In this document: piece after piece, positions 26,002 through 34,507 of the stretch
Position numbering within the stretch: the stretch's first letter is position 1
How the letters are laid out: each line of letters starts with the position of its first letter
Assembly: GCF_036010665.1 (NCBI RefSeq)
Contig: NZ_CP108581.1
Span: 2,833,501 to 2,897,500 of the forward strand
DNA: 64,000 nt
Source: Microbispora sp. NBC_01189
GTDB lineage: Bacteria; Actinomycetota; Actinomycetes; Streptosporangiales; Streptosporangiaceae
Direction: 5' to 3'
The notes under the pieces: model-generated
What the model was told of the DNA's origin: nothing
Databases searched by the model: none
What the model saw: only the letters and a program-made list of their open reading frames with translations
Translations under genes and position numbers: made by a program

Positions 26002-26454
26002 ATGCCCACACGAGTGCTGCTTAACACGTTCCAGGTGGACGCCGCGCCGGAGAAGGTCTTCGCGCATCTCACGACGCCCGAGAGCTATGTCGGCCTGTCG
26101 CCGCTCGTGGTCGCCGTACGCGACGTCGACCGGTCGGAGCCGGGGGTCGTGCGGTACACCTCCGTCGAGCGGTTCCGCTTCCTCGGTCTCACGTACGACA
26201 ACCCCATCGCCGTGACGCTCCGCACCGAGGGCCTGTCCGTACGCGGGCAGGTGCGCAGCCCCGGCGGCGTCGGGCTCGGCTACCGGTTCGACCTGTCCCC
26301 GGAGGGGGCGGGAACCCGGGTGGACGACCGGCTCGACGTGAGCGCGGCGTGGTTCCTGCTGGGCTTCGCGGCGGGCCAGGCGCGGAAGGTGCAGCTCGCG
26401 CGGGCCCGGATCCTCGCCGAACGGCTGTCGGAAGGGCCCGCCCTGAAGCCGTGA
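26002..26454 (+). CDS. SRPBCC family protein
   Basis: 150 residues of START-like fold (polyketide cyclase/SRPBCC superfamily): the family opening VDAAPEKVFAHLTTPESYVG, mid-strand YRFDLSPEGAGTRVDDRLDV and a C-terminal long helix (GQARKVQLARARILAERL). It probably binds a hydrophobic small molecule; the ligand is unknown. ATG 26002 is well supported by AAGGAGG five bases upstream. Probably transcribed with or controlled by the preceding XRE regulator. Confidence 0.85.
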   Translation: MPTRVLLNTFQVDAAPEKVFAHLTTPESYVGLSPLVVAVRDVDRSEPGVVRYTSVERFRFLGLTYDNPIAVTLRTEGLSVRGQVRSPGGVGLGYRFDLSPEGAGTRVDDRLDVSAAWFLLGFAAGQARKVQLARARILAERLSEGPALKP

Positions 26455-26488
26455 CGGAACCGGCCCCACGGCGTACGGCACGGTCGGG

Positions 26489-26544
26489 GTGACGGCTCGC
26501 CGGTGACGGCTCGCGGATGACGGCTCGCGGATGACGGCTCGGGG
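26489..26544. repeat. 14-bp tandem repeat, four units
   Basis: gtgacggctcgccg, gtgacggctcgcgg, atgacggctcgcgg and atgacggctcgggg in succession, 34 bp after the SRPBCC stop. Confidence 0.92.
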
Positions 26545-26619
26545 CGGGGTCTCTTGATCAGGTCTGCCACGCTCTCGCATGAGAAGCTGTAGCCCCCCAT
26601 CCATGGCCGGAGGTATCAC

Positions 26620-27354
26620 ATGCTCGTGCTGGCGCACGTCAGCGACATCCACATCGACGGAAGCGAGCGGAACACCTCGCGCGCCGCACGCGCGCTCACC
26701 TACGCGAGGTCGCTGCGGCCCGACGCGATCGTGCTCACCGGCGACCTGGCGGACCACGGCGCGATGGAGGAGTACGAGATCGTCCGTGAGCTCGTCTCGG
26801 GTGACGACGTGCCGCTCGTGCTGTGCCCGGGCAACCACGACACCCGCGCCCATCTCCGCAAGGTCCTGCTGGAGCAGGACGGCGACCACCCGGTGAACCA
26901 GGCCCTCAACCTCGACCACGCGACGATCGCGCTGTGCGACTCCAGCGTCCCCGGACGGCCCGAGGGTGAGCTGAGCGACGACACGCTGGCCTGGCTCGAC
27001 TCGGTGCTCGCCGCGACCCCCGGGGTTCCGGCCTTCGTCGGCATGCACCATCCGGCGGTCGCCCTCGGCATCCCGTACGTGGACGAGATCCGGCTCGGGC
27101 GGCCGGAGGGGCTGGCGGAGGTCCTCGGCCGTCACCCGCACGCCATCGCGGTGCTGGCCGGGCACGCCCACACCGCGGCGGCCACGACGTTCGCCGGGCT
27201 GCCGCTGCTGGTCGCGCCGGGCGTGGTCAGCACGGCGCTGCTGCCGTCCGAGACCTCGGCGCACCCGCCGATCGACCGCGACCTGCCTCCCGCCGTCGCC
27301 CTGCACGTGCTCGACGACGGCCGGGTCACCACCCACTTCCGGCCCGTCCCGTAG
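26620..27354 (+). CDS. Metallophosphoesterase (CpdA-like cyclic nucleotide phosphodiesterase family)
   Basis: 244 residues of calcineurin-like phosphoesterase. All metal-binding motifs are present: SDIH, GDLAD, GNHD, MHHP and GHAH. The order and length match class III cyclic nucleotide phosphodiesterases, so cAMP is a candidate substrate but others are possible. Start ATG 26620 is the only family-like one. It is convergent with the carotenoid oxygenase gene, with a strong terminator between. Confidence 0.88.
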   Translation: MLVLAHVSDIHIDGSERNTSRAARALTYARSLRPDAIVLTGDLADHGAMEEYEIVRELVSGDDVPLVLCPGNHDTRAHLRKVLLEQDGDHPVNQALNLDHATIALCDSSVPGRPEGELSDDTLAWLDSVLAATPGVPAFVGMHHPAVALGIPYVDEIRLGRPEGLAEVLGRHPHAIAVLAGHAHTAAATTFAGLPLLVAPGVVSTALLPSETSAHPPIDRDLPPAVALHVLDDGRVTTHFRPVP

Positions 27355-27365
27355 ACGGCGGCGCC

Positions 27366-27402
27366 GTACGGCCCGCGCCGAGACCCTCCGCGCGGGCCGT
27401 AC
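27366..27402. terminator. Bidirectional terminator between convergent genes
   Basis: Perfect 13-bp arms gtacggcccgcgc / gcgcgggccgtac with an 11-nt loop, between the phosphodiesterase and carotenoid oxygenase genes. Confidence 0.75.
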
Positions 27403-27444
27403 GGGCCGTACAGACGGCGTCGGCGGCCTCAGGCGTCGGGGGCC

Positions 27445-28782
27445 TCAGGCGTCGGGGATCCACGAGCCGTGGAACCCCGCGGGCACCCGCCGCGGCAGCC
27501 GTACCGACGCCACCTGGGACAGGTCCGACGCGTCGAGCACGAGCAGTTCGGCGCCGTCGTCGGCGCCGGCGATCGACAGCAGCCAGCCCGCGTCCTCGCC
27601 GCCCCCACCGTCTCCGCCAGCGGTGCTGCCGGCGGTGCTGTCGGCGGTGCTGTCGGCGGGCACGAACACGGCCTCACCGGGCGCACGGTCGCCCGTCTCG
27701 TGGGCCAGGCTCGTGCCGGCGCCCGTGTCGTACTTCACGATCGCGTCCTTGGTGACCGCGTAGAGGAAGCGGCTGCGCAGCCCGGTCAGCGTCTCGTTGA
27801 CGGTGGGGAACTCGACCTCCCGGTCGTCGAGGGCCTCGTCCTTCGCCACGCCGGTCGCGGGGTCGAGCAGCCAGCGGTGCAGCGCCGCGCCGCCGGTGTG
27901 CGCGGCGGGATTGGCCCTGCCGCCGATGGTCGGCCAGAAGGCCTGGAACGCCCCCGGCGCGTAACGCACGGCGTCGACGACGATCCGCCCGTGCTCGTCC
28001 TCGCTCGCGTTCCCCACGTGGAAGACGTAGCAGGGGTCGATCTCGAACCACTGGACCTTCCCGGTGCTCCGGCTCATCACGCCGAGCCGGGCGCCGTACA
28101 GGTCGTCCCACCGGTACGGCATGCCCCGGCCCACCAGGTCCAGGTCGAAGACGACCGGCAGGTCGAGCCACACGACGTGGTTCGCGGTGATCGCGAAGTC
28201 GTGCGCCATCGTGGGCCCGGGCACCTCGACCTCACGGGTCTCCACCAGCTCACCGGCGGCGGACAGCCGGTGATAGGTGAGATACGGCGGCGCCCAGCCG
28301 TACCCGAAGAAGTGCAGCTCCCCGGTGACCGGGTCCTCCTTGGGGTGCGCGGTCATCGCGGTGGCGAGCCGGCCGCCGAAGTCACAGGGGCCGACCGTGT
28401 CGAGCTCCGGCGTCATCTCGTACGGCAGGCCGTTCTCGACCAGGGCGAAGATCTTGTCGGCGTGCGAGATGACGTGGGTGTTGGCGGGGACGGCGGCCAG
28501 GTCGACACTCTCTTCGCCGAAGTAGGACGCGCCGTCGAGGCGGGTGGTGCGCACCCACCGGTTGCGGTACCACTCGGCGCGCCCGTCGCTCAGCCGGATG
28601 CCGTGGATCATCCCGTGGCCGACGAACCAGTGACCGGGGTCGTCGCCGGGGCGGGGGTTGGGCCCGTTGCGGAAGTAGCGGCCGGTCAGCTCGGGCGGCA
28701 GCGTGCCCTCCACGGGCAGGTCGAGGGCGTCGATCTCGTCGGGCACGGGGGCGAGGCGGCCGGACAGGTAGGAGGCGGTCAT
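27445..28782 (-). CDS. Carotenoid oxygenase (RPE65/CCD family)
   Basis: 445-residue non-haem iron dioxygenase that cleaves carotenoid or stilbene-like double bonds. The four iron-binding His residues are in the expected contexts: TAHPKED (146), MAHDFAI (194), VFHVGNA (255) and FHGSWIP (438). The N-terminal RYFRNGPNPRP is the family signature. A short Ser/Thr/Ala repeat (ADSTADSTAGSTAGG) interrupts a surface loop near residue 385. No carotenoid biosynthesis genes are visible in the window, so its substrate is open. It precedes nothing in an obvious operon. Confidence 0.92.
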   Translation of the reverse strand: MTASYLSGRLAPVPDEIDALDLPVEGTLPPELTGRYFRNGPNPRPGDDPGHWFVGHGMIHGIRLSDGRAEWYRNRWVRTTRLDGASYFGEESVDLAAVPANTHVISHADKIFALVENGLPYEMTPELDTVGPCDFGGRLATAMTAHPKEDPVTGELHFFGYGWAPPYLTYHRLSAAGELVETREVEVPGPTMAHDFAITANHVVWLDLPVVFDLDLVGRGMPYRWDDLYGARLGVMSRSTGKVQWFEIDPCYVFHVGNASEDEHGRIVVDAVRYAPGAFQAFWPTIGGRANPAAHTGGAALHRWLLDPATGVAKDEALDDREVEFPTVNETLTGLRSRFLYAVTKDAIVKYDTGAGTSLAHETGDRAPGEAVFVPADSTADSTAGSTAGGDGGGGEDAGWLLSIAGADDGAELLVLDASDLSQVASVRLPRRVPAGFHGSWIPDA

Positions 28783-28834
28783 GGCGCGTGACTCCTTTCA
28801 GGGCGGCTTTCGGTCGGCGGCCTTCAGGCGGCCT

Positions 28835-29410
28835 TCAGGCGGGCTTGTAGCGGGCGGTGTTGTAGCGGGCGCGGACGATCCGGGGGTAGCGGACCGTGAA
28901 GAGCGCGGGCAGTGCGAGACCGCAGACCTTCGCGGCGACGAGGGCGGCGGTCGCCTGCGGCTCGAAGGCGAGCAGCAGGGCGAGCGCGGCGGCGCTGAGC
29001 GTGAACGCGGCGGCCCAGACGGTGGTGATGACGGCGTTGACCCGGTAGAAGATCTCGGTCGCGTGCACCTCGGGGGCCGTGGAACGGCGGGCCATTCCCA
29101 GCGTGAACGGCCTGCGGACCGCCAGCGACCCCCAGGCGGTCAGAGCGAGCCAGCCGACCGACACGGCCGGTCCGTACTCGCCGAACGGCGCCGGGGTGAC
29201 CGTGAAGGCGACGAGCGCGAGGGCCGCGAAGAAGACGGCCGAGCTGAGCTCCAGGACGATCTCGTCCCAGCCGCGCCCGGCGCGGCGGTCGGCGACCAGC
29301 AGGACGATCGACACGAGGAGACCGGCTCCGGCTCCGTACCTCGCCTCGCCGTTGGTGCTGAGCACCGAGAAGACGATCCAGGGGAGGAAGGTGAGGACGT
29401 AACGGAGCAC
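28835..29410 (-). CDS. Hypothetical multi-pass membrane protein under PadR control
   Basis: 191 residues with five to six hydrophobic segments (VLRYVLTFLPWIVFSVL, AGLLVSIVLLVA, SAVFFAALALVAFTV, WAAAFTLSAAALALLLAF). The family is not recognised. GTG 29410 is chosen because GGAGG lies eight to nine bases upstream, and a good sigma-70-like promoter sits just behind it. Divergent from a PadR regulator, with two palindromic sites between them. The carotenoid oxygenase gene lies 52 bp downstream on the same strand and could be co-transcribed. Confidence 0.7.
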   Translation of the reverse strand: MLRYVLTFLPWIVFSVLSTNGEARYGAGAGLLVSIVLLVADRRAGRGWDEIVLELSSAVFFAALALVAFTVTPAPFGEYGPAVSVGWLALTAWGSLAVRRPFTLGMARRSTAPEVHATEIFYRVNAVITTVWAAAFTLSAAALALLLAFEPQATAALVAAKVCGLALPALFTVRYPRIVRARYNTARYKPA

Positions 29411-29441
29411 GGCGGATTCCTCCGGGATGACGTTCCATGTG

Positions 29442-29481
29442 TGACATGTCGAAAGTAGAAGCTCCAGAGGTGACATGTCAA
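29442..29481. promoter_or_regulatory. Divergent promoter/operator region of the PadR-membrane protein pair
   Basis: Two copies of the palindrome gacatgtc (29443-29450 and 29472-29479), 29 bp apart. On the minus strand TTGACA (29481-29476), an 18-bp spacer and TACTTT (29457-29452) form a good promoter for the membrane protein. One palindrome overlaps the -35 and the other lies just past the -10, as expected for repression by the adjacent PadR protein. Confidence 0.7.
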
Positions 29482-29497
29482 CACAGGAATGTAGTAT
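29470..29497 (+). promoter_or_regulatory. Candidate leaderless promoter of the padR gene
   Basis: GTGACA (29470-29475), 16-bp spacer, TAGTAT (29492-29497); transcription would begin at or next to ATG 29505. The -35 overlaps the right-hand operator palindrome. No ribosome binding site precedes the ATG. Confidence 0.5.
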
Positions 29498-29504
29498 CTG
29501 CCGC

Positions 29505-30128
29505 ATGAGTCTTCGTCACGCACTTCTCGGGCTCCTGTCGGCCGGCCCGGCCAGCGGATACGACCTGCTGAAGACGTTCGAGATATCGCTGGCCAACGTC
29601 TGGCCGGCCACCCAGAGCCAGCTCTACTCGGAGCTGGGCCGCCTGTCCCGCGAGGACCTGATCGAGGTCGCCGCCGAGGGCCCGCGCGGCCGCAAGGAAT
29701 ATCGGATCACCGGCGACGGCCTCGCCGAGCTGCGCCGCTGGCTGGTGGAGGAGCCGCCCACCCAGAACCGGCGCAGCGACATGCTGCTGCGGGTGTTCTT
29801 CCTCGACACGGTCACGCCGGACGAGGCCCACCGTTATCTGGAGGGACTGGCCGTCCAGGCCCGCGAGGAGCACGCCGCGCTTCGCGGCGTGCGCGAACAG
29901 GTCATCGGCCAGGGCGAGGACGCGCTGCGGCTGTACGGAGACCTCGCCCTGGAGTGGGGCCTGCGCCTGACCGCCGCCCAGCGCGACTGGGCCGAATGGG
30001 CGGCCGCGCGGATCGCAGCCCTGCCCCACCAGAGTTCACCCGAGAGCACCGAACTCAACGGAACCACAGGGCCCATCGGAACCACAGTGCCCACCGGAAC
30101 CACCGCTCCCGGCCCGCGGCCCGCATGA
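29505..30128 (+). CDS. PadR-family transcriptional regulator
   Basis: 207 residues. The N-terminal winged helix is typical of PadR (SLRHALLGLLSAGPASGYDLL, NVWPATQSQLYSELGRLSRE, GPRGRKEYRITGDGLAELRRWL), followed by the helical Vir_C-type dimerisation region. The tail is a short Thr/Gly/Pro repeat (NGTTGPIGTTVPTGTTAPG). ATG 29505 matches the conserved start. Its operators are predicted in the divergent gap. Confidence 0.92.
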   Translation: MSLRHALLGLLSAGPASGYDLLKTFEISLANVWPATQSQLYSELGRLSREDLIEVAAEGPRGRKEYRITGDGLAELRRWLVEEPPTQNRRSDMLLRVFFLDTVTPDEAHRYLEGLAVQAREEHAALRGVREQVIGQGEDALRLYGDLALEWGLRLTAAQRDWAEWAAARIAALPHQSSPESTELNGTTGPIGTTVPTGTTAPGPRPA

Positions 30129-30178
30129 ACCTTCTGTAACCACGAACAGACCCGGCGCCGTGCCGCGGCCGGCCCGGC

Positions 30179-30702
30179 TCATTCCGGCCTGCACGCACGA
30201 ATGATGGACGCGATGACGTCGTCGAGTCCGTGCTCGTCCGTATCGAGCAGCGGCACGCCGCTCACCGCCAGGCCGACGTATCCGTGCAGCGGCGCGAACA
30301 CCGTAAGGGCGATACGGTCCAGCGGCCCTTCGCGGACCTCGCCTCGGCGCTGCCCGGTGCTGACCAGTTCCAGGCTCTGCTCGATCCACCGGCCGGCGGC
30401 CGCTCCAAGCGCCTGTGACGCCTCCGGGCTGTGCTTGGTCGAGAACATCAGGTCGAGTAGGGCGGCGTTGGCCACGGAGAAGCCCACATAGGCCTGGGCC
30501 ATGACGTTCAGGCGCTCGCCGAACGTCTCGCCGGCATCGTCCTGGGCGGCCGCGGTGGTTTCGACGAGCCGTTCGAAGCCGTCCAGGGCCAGGGCGTCCA
30601 GCAACGCCTGCTTGGTCTTGAAGTGGCGACTGGGCGCCGCGGGGCTCACACCGAGGTCGCGGGCGAGTTCCCGGAGTGACAGCGCGCCCGATCCACGCTC
30701 GC
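30179..30702 (-). pseudogene. 5'-truncated TetR-family regulator
   Basis: The frame retains the TetR helix-turn-helix from the second half of helix 1 onward ([18 protein letters not shown], then [18 protein letters not shown]) and the full C-terminal ligand domain to the stop at 30181. The first 20-25 residues of a normal TetR protein (the start and helix 1) are missing. Upstream of Glu-Arg-Gly the frame runs antisense into the SDR gene. No start codon or ribosome binding site fits. I read this as one half of a deletion that fused the two divergent genes. Confidence 0.75.
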
Positions 30703-31538
30703 GGGCCGGGGCCGAGGTGCTCCTGCCGGTACGGAACCCGCGCAAGGGCCGGGCGGCGGTCGACAGGATCTCGCAGGCGGCTCCCGGAGCCGAGGTGTCG
30801 CTCCACGCCCTCGACCTGTCGTCACTCGCCTCCGTCGCGGCCCTCGGCGACACCCTGCGCGAGGAAGGCCGCCCGATCCACATCCTCATCAACAACGCCG
30901 GGGTGATGACCCCGCCCGACCGCCAGACGACGACCGACGGGTTCGAGCTTCAGTTCGGCACCAACCACCTCGGCCACTTCGCCCTGGTGGCTCACCTGCT
31001 TCCGCTGCTGCGCGCCGGGCAGGCCCGCGTGACCTCGCAGATCAGCGTCGCCGCGAACCGGGGCGACATCAACTGGCAGGACCTGAACTGGGAACGCTCC
31101 TACGACGGCATGAAGGCGTACAGCCAGTCGAAGATCGCCTTCGGGCTCTTCGGCCTCGAACTCGACCGGCTCAGCCGGACCCACGGCTGGGGCATCACGA
31201 GCAACCTCTCCCACCCCGGGATCGCCCCGACCAACCTGCTCGCCGCGCGCCCCGAAGTCGGCCGCGACACGGAGACAGGGGGCAGGAAGCTCATCGGTGC
31301 CCTGTCCCGCCGGGGCATCCTCCTCGGGACCGCCGAGACCGCGGCGCTCCCCGCCCTGTACGCCGCGGCGGCCACCGAAGCCCGGCCGGGCGGCCTCTAC
31401 GGGCCGAGCGGGCTCGGGCAACTCGGAGGCCCGCCCGCCGAACAGAAGCTCTACTCCCGCCTGCGCGGCACCGAGGACGCCCGACGCGTCTGGCGAGTCT
31501 CCGAAGAACTGACGAAGGTGTCGTTCCCCACCGGCTGA
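30700..31538 (+). pseudogene. 5'-truncated short-chain dehydrogenase/reductase
   Basis: SDR-like sequence from [16 protein letters not shown] onwards. The NNAG motif (ILINNAGVM), the Tyr-x3-Lys catalytic pair ([12 protein letters not shown]) and the C-terminal half are all intact. Missing is the start of the Rossmann fold with its TGxxxGxG cofactor loop. The open frame continues upstream to 30501, but only as antisense to the TetR remnant. Without the NADP-binding loop it is unlikely to be active. Confidence 0.75.
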
Positions 31539-31568
31539 GACACCTGGTACCCCGGAGCGACACGCGCC

Positions 31569-34217
31569 CTAGTGAGTGGCCATGTCGACGAAGCGGCTGT
31601 AGTGGCCCTGGAAGGCGACGGTGACCGTGGCCGTGGGGCCGTTTCGATGCTTGGCCACGATCAGGTCCGCCTCGCCCGCCCGCGGCGACTCCCGCTCGTA
31701 CGCGTCCTCCCGGTGCAGCAGGATCACCATGTCGGCGTCCTGCTCGATGGAGTTGTGGACGGAAATGCCGTTGGCGACGAAGTTGTGGGTTCCGAGAACG
31801 GTGGCGTCGTAAACCGGCTGCTCCCCGAGACTCTCGACCGAGGAGATCTCGTCCCAGAAAACGTCATTGGTGGCAAGGATCTCGAGATCCACGTCATCCA
31901 GGATGCCTGCGACACGTGCCAGGCGCTCCCTGCTCGGCGCGCTCTTGAAGAGAGCGGTACCGCAATACCGGCTCCCCAATGCAGCCGTGAAATCCCGCTG
32001 TGTCAGCGACCGCTCAACAAGCACGTTGCGAACGCGGTCCCACACCTCCTTGGGCACCGTGTCGAGGTTTGTGTTCCCCGACTTTCCTTTGAGGTTCTCT
32101 CGGCACAGAGCCGCCATCTCGCCTCGGGCACCGTGTACACCGATCTCATCGATGAAACGCAACTGATTCTCCGCCCCGTAAATGAACAGCTGATATCCGG
32201 GCCGGTAATCACCCTTGCGGACCTCTTTGACGCGAGTCATCACGTTGAACCGCAACAGTAGTCGCGCGACGCCATCGACGAGCTGCCGGCTGGTGGAGGC
32301 GTAGTAGATACGCGCCTGCCCTGCTTTCTCATCCCACCACACACATCCGTCAGTGGCCCAGAGGTGACGCAGAAAAAGTGCGATCTGCCTTTTGGGCAAG
32401 GAGAAGAGACCTTGGGGAATGAACTTCTCGTGACTTCTGCAGCCGAACAAGCCATGCTCATCGAGCCATTCCGCAATGGGGTTTCGCCGTCCACGGGCGA
32501 TGCGGTGCGGTGCGGGCAGGCGCAAGGTGGTACAGCGTGCGGCGGCGTACTCGTCCGCGACGGCCGTGATCCCGAAGCGTGCAGCCGCGGACGCGGCCAC
32601 CGCAGCGAGGTTGGCCTTGTCGGTGCTCGCGTATCGGATCGGCTGCCGACGTACGAAAGACCCATCCCCAATGAGGTGAGCGAGCAGTATGACTTCGTCC
32701 TCGTCCCATTCTGTGATCGCGAGCGGAGGCGGCACATGGCGAGGGACTGCTACGCGAGAGCCTGGAGCGAGATCTCCTACGTGCTTCCATCCATCGTATG
32801 TCAGGAATGGGTGGTTCGCCGTAGCCTCGACTTCACGCCCCGACCTGAGCTTGACGCGGAAGACTTCTTTCGTTCCGCTTGGGAAGACATGGGTCATCGT
32901 CCGGGGCACGAGCTTCAGCCGATCGTCGAGGGACCAGACAGGGATGTCGCGTGTCCCTGCCTCCAGAAGTTCTCCCAAAGAGACCTCGCTGCCGGTGTCC
33001 GCTCGGAGAATCCGCGTAGATGCGGTCAGACAGCCACTTTCGCGCAGGTCTGACACTTGGGGGCGTTTGTCCGTTCGCTGCTCGGGGCCACGGTTGAGCT
33101 GGGAGATGGCGATGACCGGCACCTCCAGCTCCTTGGCCAGCAGCTTGAGCGCCCGGGACAGCTCGGAGACCTCCTGCTGGCGGCTCTCGGTCTTCTTCGG
33201 CGAGCTCATGAGCTGCAGATAGTCGACGATCACAAACCGCAGGTCGTGCCGCTGCTTCAGGCGGCGGCACTTGGCCCTGATCTCCATCATCGACATGTTC
33301 GGGGAGTCGTCGATGAACAGCGGCGCCTCGGCGACCTCCCCCATCCGGCGGGCCATCCGGGTCCAGTCGTCGTCGCTCATCGAGCCCGAGCGCATCGTCT
33401 GCAGCGGGACCCGCGCCTCCGCCGACAACAGGCGCATCGTGATCTCGTTGCGCGACATCTCCAGCGAGAAGATGACCGTGGTCATTTGATGCTTAATCGC
33501 CGCAGACCGGGCGAAATCCAGACCTAGGGTGCTTTTTCCGATCGCGGGGCGGGCGGCCACGACGATCATCTGGCCGGGGTGGAGGCCGTGGGTGAGGGCG
33601 TCGAGGTCCTGGAAGCCGGTCGGGACGCCGACCATCTGGCCGCCGCGGCTGCCGATCGCCTCGATCTCGTCCAGGGCGGCGGGCATGATGTCCGACAGCG
33701 GGAGGTAGTCCTCGGACGTGCGGCGCTCGGTGACCTTGTAGATCTCGGCCTGGGCGCGGTCGACCAGGTCGTCGACCTCCTCGCCCTGACCGCCGAAGCC
33801 GTAGGAGACGATGCGGGTGCCCGCCTCGATGAGGCGCCGCAGGACGGCCTGCTCCCGGACGATCTTCGCGTAGTAGCCGGCGTTCGCGGCGGTGGGCACG
33901 ATCGCGGTCAGGGTGTGCAGGTAGGCGCCGCCGCCGACGCGGGCGACCTCGCCGCGCTTCTGCAGCTCGTCGAAGACCGTCACCGAGTCGGCGGGCTCGC
34001 CCCGGCCGTACAGGTCGGTGATGACGTCGAAGACGATCTGGTGGGCCGGACGGTAGAAGTCGTCGGCGCGCAGCACCTCGATGACGTCGGCGATGGCGTC
34101 CTTGGACAGCAGCATGCCGCCGAGCACCGACTGCTCGGCCTCGATGTTGTGCGGCGGCGTCCGCTCGAACGACGATTCGGAGCCTCCCGGGCCTCCCGGG
34201 AAGTCGAGCACGCTCAC
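31569..34217 (-). CDS. dnaB: Replicative DNA helicase with an embedded intein
   Basis: 882 codons; the host DnaB is about 455 residues after splicing. N-terminal domain NIEAEQSVLGGMLLS, RecA-like ATPase with Walker A AARPAIGKST (221-230) and VIVDYLQLM. The intein lies between RESG (ending residue 395) and SIEQDADMV (starting 823), in the highly conserved DnaB segment QLNRGPEQR...DLRESG-SIEQDADMV. The start is GTG 34217. The next minus-strand unit upstream is far away; dnaB is probably transcribed from the DnaA-box-bearing gap at 34218-34507. Confidence 0.97.
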   Translation of the reverse strand: MSVLDFPGGPGGSESSFERTPPHNIEAEQSVLGGMLLSKDAIADVIEVLRADDFYRPAHQIVFDVITDLYGRGEPADSVTVFDELQKRGEVARVGGGAYLHTLTAIVPTAANAGYYAKIVREQAVLRRLIEAGTRIVSYGFGGQGEEVDDLVDRAQAEIYKVTERRTSEDYLPLSDIMPAALDEIEAIGSRGGQMVGVPTGFQDLDALTHGLHPGQMIVVAARPAIGKSTLGLDFARSAAIKHQMTTVIFSLEMSRNEITMRLLSAEARVPLQTMRSGSMSDDDWTRMARRMGEVAEAPLFIDDSPNMSMMEIRAKCRRLKQRHDLRFVIVDYLQLMSSPKKTESRQQEVSELSRALKLLAKELEVPVIAISQLNRGPEQRTDKRPQVSDLRESGCLTASTRILRADTGSEVSLGELLEAGTRDIPVWSLDDRLKLVPRTMTHVFPSGTKEVFRVKLRSGREVEATANHPFLTYDGWKHVGDLAPGSRVAVPRHVPPPLAITEWDEDEVILLAHLIGDGSFVRRQPIRYASTDKANLAAVAASAAARFGITAVADEYAAARCTTLRLPAPHRIARGRRNPIAEWLDEHGLFGCRSHEKFIPQGLFSLPKRQIALFLRHLWATDGCVWWDEKAGQARIYYASTSRQLVDGVARLLLRFNVMTRVKEVRKGDYRPGYQLFIYGAENQLRFIDEIGVHGARGEMAALCRENLKGKSGNTNLDTVPKEVWDRVRNVLVERSLTQRDFTAALGSRYCGTALFKSAPSRERLARVAGILDDVDLEILATNDVFWDEISSVESLGEQPVYDATVLGTHNFVANGISVHNSIEQDADMVILLHREDAYERESPRAGEADLIVAKHRNGPTATVTVAFQGHYSRFVDMATH
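31752..33032 (-). mobile_element. DnaB intein with LAGLIDADG homing endonuclease motifs
   Basis: 427 residues. It begins with Cys in CLTASTRILRADTGSEVSL and ends with VLGTHNFVANGISVHN, followed by Ser, the standard splice chemistry. Block B ATANHPFLTYDGWK is intact. Two LAGLIDADG-like motifs are present (LLAHLIGDGSFV and FLRHLWATDGCVW), so the homing domain may be active. The insertion point is the same as that of the well-known Synechocystis DnaB intein (ESG/SIE). Two lines counted inside are 63% and 55% GC, against 67% and 77% for two lines of exteins. Confidence 0.95.
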
Positions 34218-34507
34218 CTCACACCCCCTGCCCAGCGGTCACAGCATCCCCAATCCGGTGCGACAGTCTCCCCAACCTCGGGGCCGGGCGGCAACCCGGC
34301 CGGTGGACAAGCCTGTGGACAACGTGTGCAGGCACGCCCGTGACATGTGGGAAGCCTGGGGACGAGCCTGTGGACACAGCTGCGGCCTCAACGCGGAAGT
34401 CCCTCATCACCTGCGGTTTCGCTGTCCACCGCCTGTGGAGGAAAGAAAGTCGCAGACGGATTCGCGATGCCGGTCGAGCATGACCTCGTAAGCCGCAAAA
34501 TAGGCTT
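34218..34507. promoter_or_regulatory. 290-bp gap between dnaB and the MATE gene with DnaA-box-like sites
   Basis: Contains TGTGGACAA at 34314-34322 (a perfect reverse TTGTCCACA, the actinomycete-type DnaA box), and one-mismatch sites GGTGGACAA (34302-34310) and TGTGGACAC (34369-34377). CTGTCCACC (34422-34430) and TGTGGAG (34434-34440) are weaker matches. The gap must also hold the promoters of both divergent genes; I see no convincing -10/-35 pair. Confidence 0.55.

Noticed and set aside
27445-31538. Secondary-metabolite gene cluster
   Set aside because: Carotenoid oxygenase, PadR, and a broken SDR do not form a pathway; no synthase genes are present.
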